Assembly (NCBI GenBank): GCA_049423065.1
Contig: JBMSQB010000014.1
Location: 1-61,185 of the forward strand
Direction of reading: 5' to 3'
Length of the DNA stretch: 61,185 nt
From: SYIM01 sp041182885
Lineage (GTDB): Bacteria > Pseudomonadota > Gammaproteobacteria > Burkholderiales > Burkholderiaceae_E
This document shows, one piece after another, positions 42,832-51,135 of the stretch (positions are counted from its first letter, which is position 1; every line of letters starts with the position of its first letter). A program made the position numbers and the translations under genes. The notes below the pieces were generated by a model. The model ran no database searches. It was not told where the DNA came from and saw only the letters and a list, made by a program, of their open reading frames with translations.

Positions 42832-45546
42832 ATGAGCGGCAGAGAAGCACACGATTTCATCGCACGATCCATCGCCGAGGCGGCCGATACCGATCCGGGA
42901 GAAACCCGCGAGTGGCTGGAATCGCTGGAGGCCTCCGTGCGCGAGGCGGGATCGGAGCGGGGCCTGTTCCTTCTCGAGCGCCTGGAAGAACGCGCTCAGA
43001 CACTGGGCATCGTGCCTCACGTGCAACCGTTTTCGGCCTACCGCAACACCATTCCGCTCGACGCCCAGCCACCCTACCCCGGCGACATCGCGCTCGAGGA
43101 GCGTCTCACCGCGATCATGCGCTGGAATGCGCTCGCCATGGTCGTTCGGGCCAACCAGGCCTATGGTGAACTCGGCGGCCACATCGCCTCCTATGCGTCG
43201 GCGGCCGAGATCTTCGAACTCGGGTTCAACCATTTTTTCAGAGGTGAGTCCGCGGACCGGCGCGGTGATCTGGTGTTCCTGCAGCCACACTCTGCGCCCG
43301 GCGTCTATGCACGCGCCTGGCTTGAAGGCCGGCTCACCGAGCAGCAACTCGGCAACTACCGTCAGGAAATAAGCGGCCAGGGCCTCAGCTCCTATCCGCA
43401 CCCCTGGTTGATGCCCGATTTCTGGCAGTTCCCCACCGGCTCCATGGGCCTGGGTCCGCTCAACGCCGTCTACCAGGCGCGCTTCATGCGCTATCTCGAG
43501 CACCGCAGCCTGATCCCCGAGCAGGGGCGCCATGTGTGGGGCGTGTTTGGTGACGGCGAGATGGACGAGCCCGAGTCCATCGCCGGCCTCACCCTGGCCG
43601 CCCGCGAACGGCTCGACAACCTCACCTTCATCATCAACTGCAATCTGCAGCGACTGGACGGCCCGGTTCGCGGCAATGGCCAGATCATCCAGGAGCTTGA
43701 GTCGCTCTTTACCGGAGCGGGCTGGAACGTGATCAAGGTGCTCTGGGGCTCCGACTGGGACGCACTCTTCTCCCGCGATCGCGACCATGTGCTGCTGCGC
43801 GCCCTGGCCAGTACGGTGGATGGCCAGTACCAGAACCTTGGCGCCAAGGACGGTGCCTACAACATCGAACATTTTTTCCGTCGCGACCCCGCCGTGCAGG
43901 CGCTCATTGCCCACATGAGTGCCGCCGAAATCGATGCGCTCAAGCGCGGTGGCCATGATTTCCGGAAGTTGTACGCCGCGTTCGCCTCAGCCCGTTCGCA
44001 CACCGGACGTCCCACGGTGATTCTTGCCAAAACCAAGAAGGGGTTCGGCATGGGCGGGGCGGGCGAATCCCGCATGACCGCGCATCAGGCAAAAAAGCTC
44101 GACATCGACGCGCTGAAAGCGTTTCGTGACCGGTTCCAACTGCCGCTCTCCGACGAAGACGTGGCGGCGCTTCGCTTCTACAAGCCCGACGACGATTCTG
44201 CCGAGATGCGCTACCTGCGTGCGCGTCGCGCCGACCTTGGGGGCGCGCTGCCAGCTCGCCGCTCGAGCGCGCCGCCACTCGCTGTGCCGCCACTCGCCGC
44301 CTGGGGCACCTTCGCCCTTGAAGCCGCCGGCAAGGAAATGTCCACCACCATGGCTGCGGTTCGCATGCTGTCGGGCCTTTTGAAAGATCGCGAACTCGGC
44401 CCCAGAATTGTGCCCATTGTTGCCGACGAAGCGCGAACTTTCGGCATGGCAAGCCTGTTCCGACAGATCGGCATCTACTCGCCCGATGGACAGACCTACG
44501 AGCCCGAAGACGCAGGCTCGATGCTGGCCTATCGTGAAGCCCGCGATGGCCAACTGCTCGAAGAAGGCATCACCGAAGCGGGGGCGGTGTCGTCCTGGAT
44601 TGCAGCGGGCACGTCTTACAGCGTGCATGGGGTTCCCATGCTGCCGGTCTACATCTACTACTCGATGTTCGGCTTCCAGAGGGTGGGCGATCTGATCTGG
44701 GCCGGCGCCGACCAGCGCACCCGTGGGTTTCTGTTCGGAGCCACCGCGGGACGAACCACGCTGGGCGGAGAAGGCCTGCAACACCAGGACGGCTCCAGCC
44801 TGGTGATGGCCTCCATGGTGCCCAACTGTCGCGTCTGGGACCCGGCATTCGCGGGTGAACTGGCTGTCATCCTGCGATACGGCATGACGCGCATGCTCAC
44901 CGAGCAGCGCGACGAGTTCCATTACGTGACGCTCATGAACGAGAGCTACCCCATGCCATCGCTCGCCGAGGACGTGGAAGCCGATCTGCTGCGCGGCATG
45001 TATTGCTTCAAGACCTTTGAAGGTCGCCCCGCAAACGGTCTTTCGGCGCCGTCGGTACGCCTTCTCGGCTCGGGCACCATCCTGCTCGAGGTCATCGCCG
45101 CCGCAGAGATCCTCGCGACCGACTGGGGCATTGGCAGCCAGGTGTTCTCGGTCACCAGTTTTGGCGAACTCGCGCGGGAGGCCCGCGAGGCCCAGCGCGC
45201 CGACCGTCTCGACGCAGTGCGCGCGGCCCCCGCCTCGCCCACCACTCTCGATCGCCTGCTTCCAGGCCACGCCCCGGTCATCGCCGCCACCGATCACGTG
45301 AGAGCCTGGCCGCAACTCATTGCGGAATATATCGACGCCCGCTACGTCACGCTGGGCACCGACGGGTTCGGGCGAAGCGACACCCGCGAGCAACTGCGCC
45401 GATTCTTCGAGGTTGACCGCTACCAGGTCGTTCTGGCCGCGATCAGGGAATTGGTGCGCGCCGGCACGATCGCGGCAACGCACTTCGAGGCAGCGCGCGA
45501 GCGCTACGCAGGAGCGGCGGTTTCCACCCCGCCCTGGGAGCGCTGA
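42832..45546 (+). CDS. aceE: Homodimeric 2-oxoacid dehydrogenase E1 (pyruvate dehydrogenase AceE / MdeB-like)
   Basis: A 904-residue E1 of the single-chain AceE type. N-terminal PYPGDIALEERL and NAYR-like region, then the ThDP-Mg site GDGEMDEPES with NCNLQRLDGP about 30 residues on, the KTKKGFGMG block and a transketolase-like pyrimidine domain (GAVSSWIAAGTSYSVHG). It decarboxylates pyruvate or 2-oxobutyrate and acylates a lipoyl E2. No aceF or lpd is linked; instead an Lrp regulator is divergent, as for mdeB (2-oxobutyrate dehydrogenase E1) in Pseudomonas. It overlaps the convergent regulator gene by 43 bases. Confidence 0.9.
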   Translation: MSGREAHDFIARSIAEAADTDPGETREWLESLEASVREAGSERGLFLLERLEERAQTLGIVPHVQPFSAYRNTIPLDAQPPYPGDIALEERLTAIMRWNALAMVVRANQAYGELGGHIASYASAAEIFELGFNHFFRGESADRRGDLVFLQPHSAPGVYARAWLEGRLTEQQLGNYRQEISGQGLSSYPHPWLMPDFWQFPTGSMGLGPLNAVYQARFMRYLEHRSLIPEQGRHVWGVFGDGEMDEPESIAGLTLAARERLDNLTFIINCNLQRLDGPVRGNGQIIQELESLFTGAGWNVIKVLWGSDWDALFSRDRDHVLLRALASTVDGQYQNLGAKDGAYNIEHFFRRDPAVQALIAHMSAAEIDALKRGGHDFRKLYAAFASARSHTGRPTVILAKTKKGFGMGGAGESRMTAHQAKKLDIDALKAFRDRFQLPLSDEDVAALRFYKPDDDSAEMRYLRARRADLGGALPARRSSAPPLAVPPLAAWGTFALEAAGKEMSTTMAAVRMLSGLLKDRELGPRIVPIVADEARTFGMASLFRQIGIYSPDGQTYEPEDAGSMLAYREARDGQLLEEGITEAGAVSSWIAAGTSYSVHGVPMLPVYIYYSMFGFQRVGDLIWAGADQRTRGFLFGATAGRTTLGGEGLQHQDGSSLVMASMVPNCRVWDPAFAGELAVILRYGMTRMLTEQRDEFHYVTLMNESYPMPSLAEDVEADLLRGMYCFKTFEGRPANGLSAPSVRLLGSGTILLEVIAAAEILATDWGIGSQVFSVTSFGELAREAREAQRADRLDAVRAAPASPTTLDRLLPGHAPVIAATDHVRAWPQLIAEYIDARYVTLGTDGFGRSDTREQLRRFFEVDRYQVVLAAIRELVRAGTIAATHFEAARERYAGAAVSTPPWER

Positions 45547-46151
45547 GGCGGCGCCTGCCGGATGAGGTGCGCTTCAACAAAGCCCTGAAGACGCTCAACC
45601 GACGTGTGCTTCGAAAACACCGCCACACCGGCCAGTGAGCGGAGTTCCTGCCCGCCCTGCAGCCCGTTTTCGGCAAGCATTGCCACCAGGTGCACCGCAT
45701 CGAACTCATGGTGCTCCCGTACCTTTCGAACCAGCGCGACCCCGTCCAGCCCCACCGCTGTCAGGTCCAGCACCACGACGCTTGGGCGGTAGCGCTCGAT
45801 CATCAGCATCGCCTCAAGGCTGTCGGCCGCCGTCAGCACGTTGATGGGCCACCCCCAACCCCTGATGAGTCCGGCGTAGGCCGCAGGCAGATCGCCGCCG
45901 CTCTCAACCACCAGAACGCACAGGGTGGCGGGATCGGAGCGGAACCGCTCACCGAGCACGCCGCGCTGGCGTCGGATCGCATCAACCGAGGCAACGCTGA
46001 TCCGCCGATGGCCGCCCCGCGTACGCCAGGCCATCAGTTCCCCGCGCTCCACCATCACCTGGACGGTCGTACTCGACAGGCCGAGCCGACGCGCCGCTTC
46101 GGACGTCGTGCACACAAGTCGGGGAATACTGGGCAAGTCGGGCGCATTCAT
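45504..46151 (-). CDS. Two-domain regulator: excisionase-like HTH followed by receiver domain
   Basis: A 215-residue protein. Residues 13-65 form a MerR/excisionase-type HTH (TTSEAARRLGLSSTTVQVMV, then RTRGGHRRIS). Residues about 85-205 form a response-regulator receiver with the phosphoacceptor Asp in VVVLDLTAVGLDG and the conserved Lys in VFSKHTS; the first acidic pair is reduced to Glu in VVESGGD. The order HTH-then-receiver is opposite to common response regulators. Located between the E1 gene (3' overlap) and the fliS promoters, so flagellar control is possible but not shown. No histidine kinase is adjacent. Confidence 0.82.
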   Translation of the reverse strand: MNAPDLPSIPRLVCTTSEAARRLGLSSTTVQVMVERGELMAWRTRGGHRRISVASVDAIRRQRGVLGERFRSDPATLCVLVVESGGDLPAAYAGLIRGWGWPINVLTAADSLEAMLMIERYRPSVVVLDLTAVGLDGVALVRKVREHHEFDAVHLVAMLAENGLQGGQELRSLAGVAVFSKHTSVERLQGFVEAHLIRQAPPQRSQGGVETAAPA

Positions 46152-46274
46152 GAGTCGCTCACCGTTTCATGGATCAACAGAACCGCAGTTGACGCCCCAG
46201 CAGCCGCGGTCCACAAGCCATTTCTCCCCGAACGGCCACCCTGCGAAGACCAGCGGACAGTCGTTTGACCAGGC

Positions 46275-46301
46275 TCAAGCTGGCCGGCGATCGACCGATA
46301 C
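46275..46301 (+). promoter_or_regulatory. Upstream FliA (sigma-28) promoter for fliS
   Basis: TCAA (46275-46278), 15-base spacer, ACCGATAC (46294-46301). Against TAAA-N15-GCCGATAA this is 3/4 and 6/8. Weaker of the two tandem sites. Confidence 0.5.
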
Positions 46302-46346
46302 CCTAATGGGGGAAATCGCGGCGATCAAAACCAGGATGCCCCCGCC

Positions 46347-46373
46347 TCAAGTCGGACGAATTAAGGCCGATAC
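46347..46373 (+). promoter_or_regulatory. FliA (sigma-28) promoter for fliS
   Basis: TCAA (46347-46350), 15-base spacer, GCCGATAC (46366-46373); 3/4 and 7/8 matches to the sigma-28 consensus. Transcription would begin about 30 bases before the fliS ATG. Confidence 0.75.
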
Positions 46374-46410
46374 CTCTTTCAGGTCGGACAACGCTGCTGG
46401 AGCAGACAAC

Positions 46411-46827
46411 ATGCGAATGAACAAGCGGGCACTTGGCGAGTACGGTTCGGTTAAAGTCCAGGCAGACGTCGCCAGTTCCGACCGGGTCGGGCTGATCAAG
46501 ATGATGTTTGACGCCCTGATCGACACGCTGGTGATGGCCGAGGCCCAAATCCAGCGCAACGACATCAACGGCAAGTGGGAAAGCATCTCGCGCGCAAGCC
46601 GCATCGTGCTGGGCCTTCAGGCATCGCTCGATCATGAAAAAGGCGGCGAACTCGCGTCCAATCTCGACGAACTCTATGCCTACGTCTCGCGTCGCCTCAT
46701 TCACGCCAACGCCAACAACGACGCAGCCATCATCGTCGAGCTCCGCGGGCTGATGGGCGAAATCCGGGAAGCCTGGGCCACCATCCAGCCCCCGGTTGAT
46801 GCCTCGATTTCCCGCATGGCGGCGTAA
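46411..46827 (+). CDS. fliS: Flagellin export chaperone FliS
   Basis: 138 residues from the ATG at 46411 (an ATG at 46417 is also possible). The FliS pattern is seen in ALGEYGSVKVQADVASSDR, LIKMMFDALIDTLVMAE, the LDHEKGGELASNLDELYAYV core and the C-terminal IREAWATI. FliS binds flagellin's C-terminus in the cytoplasm and prevents early polymerisation. It is separated from fliC by 10 kb and oriented towards fliJ, whereas it usually follows fliD. GGAG is about eight bases upstream, and two sigma-28-type promoters precede it. Confidence 0.9.
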   Translation: MRMNKRALGEYGSVKVQADVASSDRVGLIKMMFDALIDTLVMAEAQIQRNDINGKWESISRASRIVLGLQASLDHEKGGELASNLDELYAYVSRRLIHANANNDAAIIVELRGLMGEIREAWATIQPPVDASISRMAA

Positions 46828-46863
46828 AGCCAACTGGCTGGCGACACCGCCAGCCCAAAAGCG

Positions 46864-46892
46864 AACGGGCCCCCAGGGGCCCGTTTCATTTT
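46864..46892. terminator. Bidirectional terminator between fliS and fliJ
   Basis: AACGGGCCC (46864-46872) and GGGCCCGTT (46877-46885) form a 9-bp stem with a four-base loop, followed by a T-rich run on the plus strand. Serves the convergent fliS and fliEFGHIJ transcripts. Confidence 0.85.
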
Positions 46893-46907
46893 CTGCCGCA
46901 GAAAATC

Positions 46908-47357
46908 TCAGGCGGCGCGTTGCTGCTGAATGTAACGATTGATCGCCAGTTCTTCGAAGGCGCGCTGCTCCACCTTTTCTGCTGCCTCGTGCGCCTTGAG
47001 ATCTTCGCGCTCGATCAGCGCCTCGTATTTGTTCTGCTCCTGCTCGGTACGCTGCAGATCGCGAAGCGCGGCGGCGTGCACCGCCCTGGCCGCGTTCATG
47101 TCCTGAATCGTGCGCTCCATCAGCCCGCCGATTTGCACCAGAAAATTCCGGTACGACACCGTCTGCGAAATGCCATGCGCCCTGTCCTGGCCCTCTCGCA
47201 ACCGCTGCGTGTAATCGGCATAGAGATCCTGAAGACGCTGCATCTGGGCTTCCAGTTGCGACACCCGCGCTGCCGCCCGCAGGCAGCCCTGGCGGGCAAG
47301 GTCTACCGCCTTGGCGCTCCGGTCCAGCAACACTTCCCAGCAATGACGACGATCCAC
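46908..47357 (-). CDS. fliJ: Flagellar export protein FliJ
   Basis: A 149-residue, strongly helical protein: heptad-rich coiled coil from about residue 15 to 135 (VSQLEAQMQRLQDLYADYTQ; LQRTEQEQNKYEALIER). FliJ is the central stalk of the export ATPase and escorts chaperones. GTG start at 47357, one base after the fliI stop. It is last in the fliE-J operon. Sequence is poorly conserved in the family, so the call rests on size, coiled coil and position. Confidence 0.85.
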   Translation of the reverse strand: MDRRHCWEVLLDRSAKAVDLARQGCLRAAARVSQLEAQMQRLQDLYADYTQRLREGQDRAHGISQTVSYRNFLVQIGGLMERTIQDMNAARAVHAAALRDLQRTEQEQNKYEALIEREDLKAHEAAEKVEQRAFEELAINRYIQQQRAA

Positions 47358-47358
47358 A

Positions 47359-48684
47359 CTAGCCTCCCATCACTTTGAGCAACCCAGCTTGGGTAGACAG
47401 GTAATCGGCACGTTCATGCATATCTTGACGAAGAAACTGCTCAAGCTGACTCCGCATCCGGATCGCCTCGTCAAGTTCAGGATTGGTGCCTGCCTGATAG
47501 GCGCCCACCTGAATCAGGTCGGCGTTTTGCTGATAAAGCGTCCAGAGCCTGCGAAAGCGATTGGCAATCCGCATCTGCTCCGGCGGAAGAATGTTCTGCG
47601 CAACCCGCGACACCGAACCTGTGAGATCAATTGCCGGGTAGTGCGCCGCATCGGCCAGCGCCCGCGACAGCATCACCTGCCCGTCAAGCGACGCGCGGGC
47701 AATATCAACGATGGGATCCGAGCGGTCATCGCCCTCCGCCAGCACCGTATAGATTGCCGTGATCGACCCATGCCCGCCCCGCCCTACGCCCGCCCGTTCG
47801 ATCAGGTTGGGCAGCAGACTGAACACGGACGGCGGATACCCTTTGGAGGCTGGCGGCTCGCCAATCGCAAGACCAATTTCACGCTGCGCATGCGCCACCC
47901 GGGTCAGGCTGTCGAGCAGCAGCAAAACATGACGACCTGCGTCGCGGTGATACTCCGCAATGACGTGAGCCAGATGCGCCGCCTTCAGGCGCTGAACTGC
48001 CGACACATTGGCTGGCGCCGCCACCACCACCGAACGGGAAAGCCCTTCCTCGCCCAGCGACTCGGTGATGAACTCCTGCACCTCGCGACCACGCTCCCCG
48101 ATCAGGCCGATCACGACAATATCGGCGTTGGTGAAGCGGGTCATCATGCCGAGAAGCACGCTCTTGCCCACGCCGGAGCCTGCGATCAGCCCAATCCGCT
48201 GACCGCGGCCCATGGTGAGAAGACCATTGACCGCACGCACGCCGGTATCAAGCACATCGCGGATCGGTCCGCGCTCCATCGGGTTGAGCGGCATGCCCTG
48301 CAGACCCACCGGATCCCGGCAGTCGGGCGCGGGCTTGCCGTCCAGGGGGCGCCCCAGCCCGTCTATGACCCGGCCCAGTAACGCCTCGCCCAGCATCACG
48401 GTGGAGGCGCTGCCCGCCAGCCGCACTGCGGCCCCAGGCGCAACACCTGCTGCATCATGAAACGGCATGAGATAGAGCGTGTCGTTGTGAAAGCCCACCA
48501 CCTCCGCTTCGATCTGCCTGCCGTGGGCCGCATCCACCACACACTGTGAGCCCACTGGCGCCATGATGCCTCGGGCCTCGAGTGTGAGACCCACCACGCG
48601 CGCGAGCGTGCCTCGCCGCTGAATGCCCGGCGCGTGAACGCGATCGATCGCGAGATCGACCTCGCTGTCGAAATCAGCCGACAT
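47359..48684 (-). CDS. fliI: Flagellum-specific ATPase FliI
   Basis: A 441-residue F1-beta-like ATPase. P-loop GLIAGSGVGKSVLLGMM (about 163-179), GLIGERGREVQEFI, Walker B VLLLLDSLTRVAHAQRE and ASKGYPPSVFSLLPNLIERAG are all present. It powers unfolding and entry of flagellar substrates at the export gate. Overlaps fliH by 11 bases. Normal length for the family. Confidence 0.95.
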   Translation of the reverse strand: MSADFDSEVDLAIDRVHAPGIQRRGTLARVVGLTLEARGIMAPVGSQCVVDAAHGRQIEAEVVGFHNDTLYLMPFHDAAGVAPGAAVRLAGSASTVMLGEALLGRVIDGLGRPLDGKPAPDCRDPVGLQGMPLNPMERGPIRDVLDTGVRAVNGLLTMGRGQRIGLIAGSGVGKSVLLGMMTRFTNADIVVIGLIGERGREVQEFITESLGEEGLSRSVVVAAPANVSAVQRLKAAHLAHVIAEYHRDAGRHVLLLLDSLTRVAHAQREIGLAIGEPPASKGYPPSVFSLLPNLIERAGVGRGGHGSITAIYTVLAEGDDRSDPIVDIARASLDGQVMLSRALADAAHYPAIDLTGSVSRVAQNILPPEQMRIANRFRRLWTLYQQNADLIQVGAYQAGTNPELDEAIRMRSQLEQFLRQDMHERADYLSTQAGLLKVMGG

Positions 48685-49888
48685 CGGAAATATCCTCGGG
48701 CGCGCCGGTGTTCAGTCGCAGCGACGTCATTCGCGAAAAGCCGCGCGCAGGCGCCTCGCCCAAAAGCCTCGCGGCCATCTGATGCAGCCGATGCTCCACC
48801 AGGTCCTCGATGATGCTTTCCCCGGCACTCACCCTCACACTCCCAATCGAGAGCGAGGGGTCGGCGCGCACCTCAAGCGAATCAAGCGATGCGGGCGCCA
48901 CGCGCTTCCAGCGTTCGAGATCCTCCGGGTTGAGCAGCAGCAGCAGGTCATTGCCCGGCGCGCGCTCGACTTCGATCAGCGCATGCTCAACCAGCCGGTT
49001 GATGGCCTCGCCCGACAGACTCAACTCGCCGCGCACCAATTGCTCGGCCAGATGAAGCGCGAGCCGCTTCATCGGCGCAAACAGTCGGTGCGAATCCGAG
49101 GTGGCCGCTGCCACCCCCTTGAAAAGTTCTTCGAGCGCCTGCTGACGCTCGGAATAGTCGGCCTCAAGCCTTTGTCGCGCCTCTTCCTGACCCCGCGCCA
49201 GACCCTCTGCGAGTCCTTGCTCGCGACCCTGCTCGAGACCTTGGGCAAGCCCCTCTGCCCTGCCCTGCTCGAGCGCCTCCTCGCGCGCCGCATCCAGCGC
49301 CGCGAGGTGTTCAGCCTCACCGATCGCACCCTCGGGCATGACTTCGTCGGACTCGGTCAGCTCGGAATCGGCCTCATTGGCAGGATCCTCAGCTTCAGGG
49401 TCAGACGCGTCGGAAAACCCGGCATCAAGCGGCTCCGACTCTGCGAGGTGATCCTCAGACGGTTCGGTATCGGTGCCCGAGTCATCGCTCAGCAAAGCAT
49501 CCCCGTTGCCATCGGCCGACGTCTCACTCGACAACGACGACTCTTCCTCGAAGTCGTCTGTTTCGTCATCGGCCAGATCGCCCACATAGCGCAGGCCATC
49601 GGTCAGCTCGAAGCGCAGCGTTTCCACCGCCGGCTCACCGGTCACCCACTCGATCGGGAGCGCCTCGAACATCGACGCGAGCGCGGCCGAGCCCGGGCCC
49701 GTGTCTTCTCTTGGGTCATCGGAGGCCGGCTCCATGTCCGGCGGCAGTTCATCCTGCGTGAGGTTCAGTACGGGCGCCCGCTCGCCAAACAGCAGATTGG
49801 GCTCCCATTGCTCCTCCGGCAGCCGCTTCGGCTCAATGTCGGCCGGCCGGAACTCGAACGGATCCGCCTTGCGTTTTGAGCGCGCCAT
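48674..49888 (-). CDS. fliH: Flagellar assembly protein FliH with long acidic N-terminus
   Basis: 404 residues, where FliH is usually about 220-250. Residues 1-190 are acidic and low in complexity (many Glu, Asp, Ser). The family part begins with the GxxxG-rich helix (QGLEQGREQGLAEGLARG, about 215-235), and the C-terminal domain (about 265-380) resembles the V-ATPase E-subunit fold. FliH dimers inhibit FliI and anchor it to the C-ring through FliN. Its ATG shares one base with the fliG stop codon. Confidence 0.9.
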   Translation of the reverse strand: MARSKRKADPFEFRPADIEPKRLPEEQWEPNLLFGERAPVLNLTQDELPPDMEPASDDPREDTGPGSAALASMFEALPIEWVTGEPAVETLRFELTDGLRYVGDLADDETDDFEEESSLSSETSADGNGDALLSDDSGTDTEPSEDHLAESEPLDAGFSDASDPEAEDPANEADSELTESDEVMPEGAIGEAEHLAALDAAREEALEQGRAEGLAQGLEQGREQGLAEGLARGQEEARQRLEADYSERQQALEELFKGVAAATSDSHRLFAPMKRLALHLAEQLVRGELSLSGEAINRLVEHALIEVERAPGNDLLLLLNPEDLERWKRVAPASLDSLEVRADPSLSIGSVRVSAGESIIEDLVEHRLHQMAARLLGEAPARGFSRMTSLRLNTGAPEDISDVG

Positions 49889-51099
49889 CAGACGAAGTCA
49901 TCCCCACGGCCTGCAAGCACCAGCTCGCCCGCATCCGCCAGTTTGCGTGCAATGCGCATGGCCGATTTCTGGGCGTCTTCAACGTCGGAAATCCGCAGCG
50001 GACCCTTGGCCTCCATGTCGTCGATAAACATGACCCGCGCGCGCGCCGACATGTTGTCGAAGAATTTCTGCTTGACGGCTTCGTCGGCGCCTTTCAACGC
50101 GGTCATCAGCAGATCAGGCTCGATGTTGCGCATGAGCGTCTGGATGCTGCGGTTGTCGACATTGATCAGGTTGTCGAAGGTGAACATGTTGTCCTGAATG
50201 CGCTGCGCAATATCGGGATCCATCTCGACCAGCCCACCCATCAGCTTCGATTCGATATCCACCTTCACGAAGTTCATGATCTTGGCAGCTGTTTTGACAC
50301 CACCGAAACTTGAGCTTTTGGCTGAGGAGTTGTTCGAAAACTGCGTCTTCATGATCTGCTCGAGCTCGCGCATGGCCGCCGGCTGCACGGTCTCCAGTGC
50401 GCCCACACGCTGCATGATTTCAGGACGCGATTCGCCCGGCAGGAAGTTCAGCACATCGGCCGCCACCTCGTATTCGAGCACCGAGAGAATGATGGCAATC
50501 ACCTGCGGGTGCTCGAGCCGGATCATCTCGGCAATTGAGCGTGCATCCATCCAGCGAAGGATCTCGAGCCCGCGGCTGGCTGATCCGGGCATGATGCGCC
50601 CCAGCACCGACGCGGCCTTGTCCTCGCCGAGCGCCTTCTTCAGAACATTCTCGACGTAATCGATCGATCCCAACCCGAGGGTGGTCTGTTTGCGGATCGT
50701 GGCAATGAAGTCGTCCAGCACGATGTTGACTGCGTCCTGCGACAAGTCGACCACGGCCACCATCGCAGCGCCCAGGGCCTGCACTTCCTTGGGGTCAAGA
50801 TACTGGATGATGTCGGCAGCCTGTTGCTCACCGAGCAGCAGCAGCAGAACCGCCGCGCGCTCGGTATTCGACAGGTTGTCAACCTCTTCACGCGCCTTGG
50901 CAGCGGTTCCTTCATCAACCGCAGGTGCGGCTGGCGCCGACTTCTCGGCTTCCTTCGCCCCCGCTGCCTTCGGATCCTTTCCGTCCTTGCCGCCCTTGGC
51001 GTCTTTACCGCCCTTGGCATCCTTGGCCTTGGGATCCTTGTCCGCAGCCTTGTCGTCTTTGCCGCCCTTGCCGGCAGCTTTCGCTTTGTCCTCAGCCAT
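49888..51099 (-). CDS. fliG: Flagellar motor switch protein FliG with Lys/Asp/Gly-rich N-terminal extension
   Basis: 403 residues against a usual 330. The first 70 residues are an extension made of Lys, Asp, Gly and Ala with repeats such as KDAKGGKDGKDPKAAG. The normal protein starts at DNLSNTERAAVLLLLLGE (FliF-binding N-domain), then EHPQVIAIILSVLE in the middle domain and the torque-generating C-domain (MSARARVMFIDDMEAKGP). FliG forms the rotor ring under FliF. A 36-base gap separates it from fliF. Confidence 0.94.
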   Translation of the reverse strand: MAEDKAKAAGKGGKDDKAADKDPKAKDAKGGKDAKGGKDGKDPKAAGAKEAEKSAPAAPAVDEGTAAKAREEVDNLSNTERAAVLLLLLGEQQAADIIQYLDPKEVQALGAAMVAVVDLSQDAVNIVLDDFIATIRKQTTLGLGSIDYVENVLKKALGEDKAASVLGRIMPGSASRGLEILRWMDARSIAEMIRLEHPQVIAIILSVLEYEVAADVLNFLPGESRPEIMQRVGALETVQPAAMRELEQIMKTQFSNNSSAKSSSFGGVKTAAKIMNFVKVDIESKLMGGLVEMDPDIAQRIQDNMFTFDNLINVDNRSIQTLMRNIEPDLLMTALKGADEAVKQKFFDNMSARARVMFIDDMEAKGPLRISDVEDAQKSAMRIARKLADAGELVLAGRGDDFV

Positions 51100-51135
51100 G
51101 TCGCATCACCCCGCAGTTCGCAGCAGTCAGTTTGC

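Noticed and set aside
45690..46268. Plus-strand open frame of 192 codons
   Set aside because: It is the complement of the HTH-receiver gene, which has recognisable domains.
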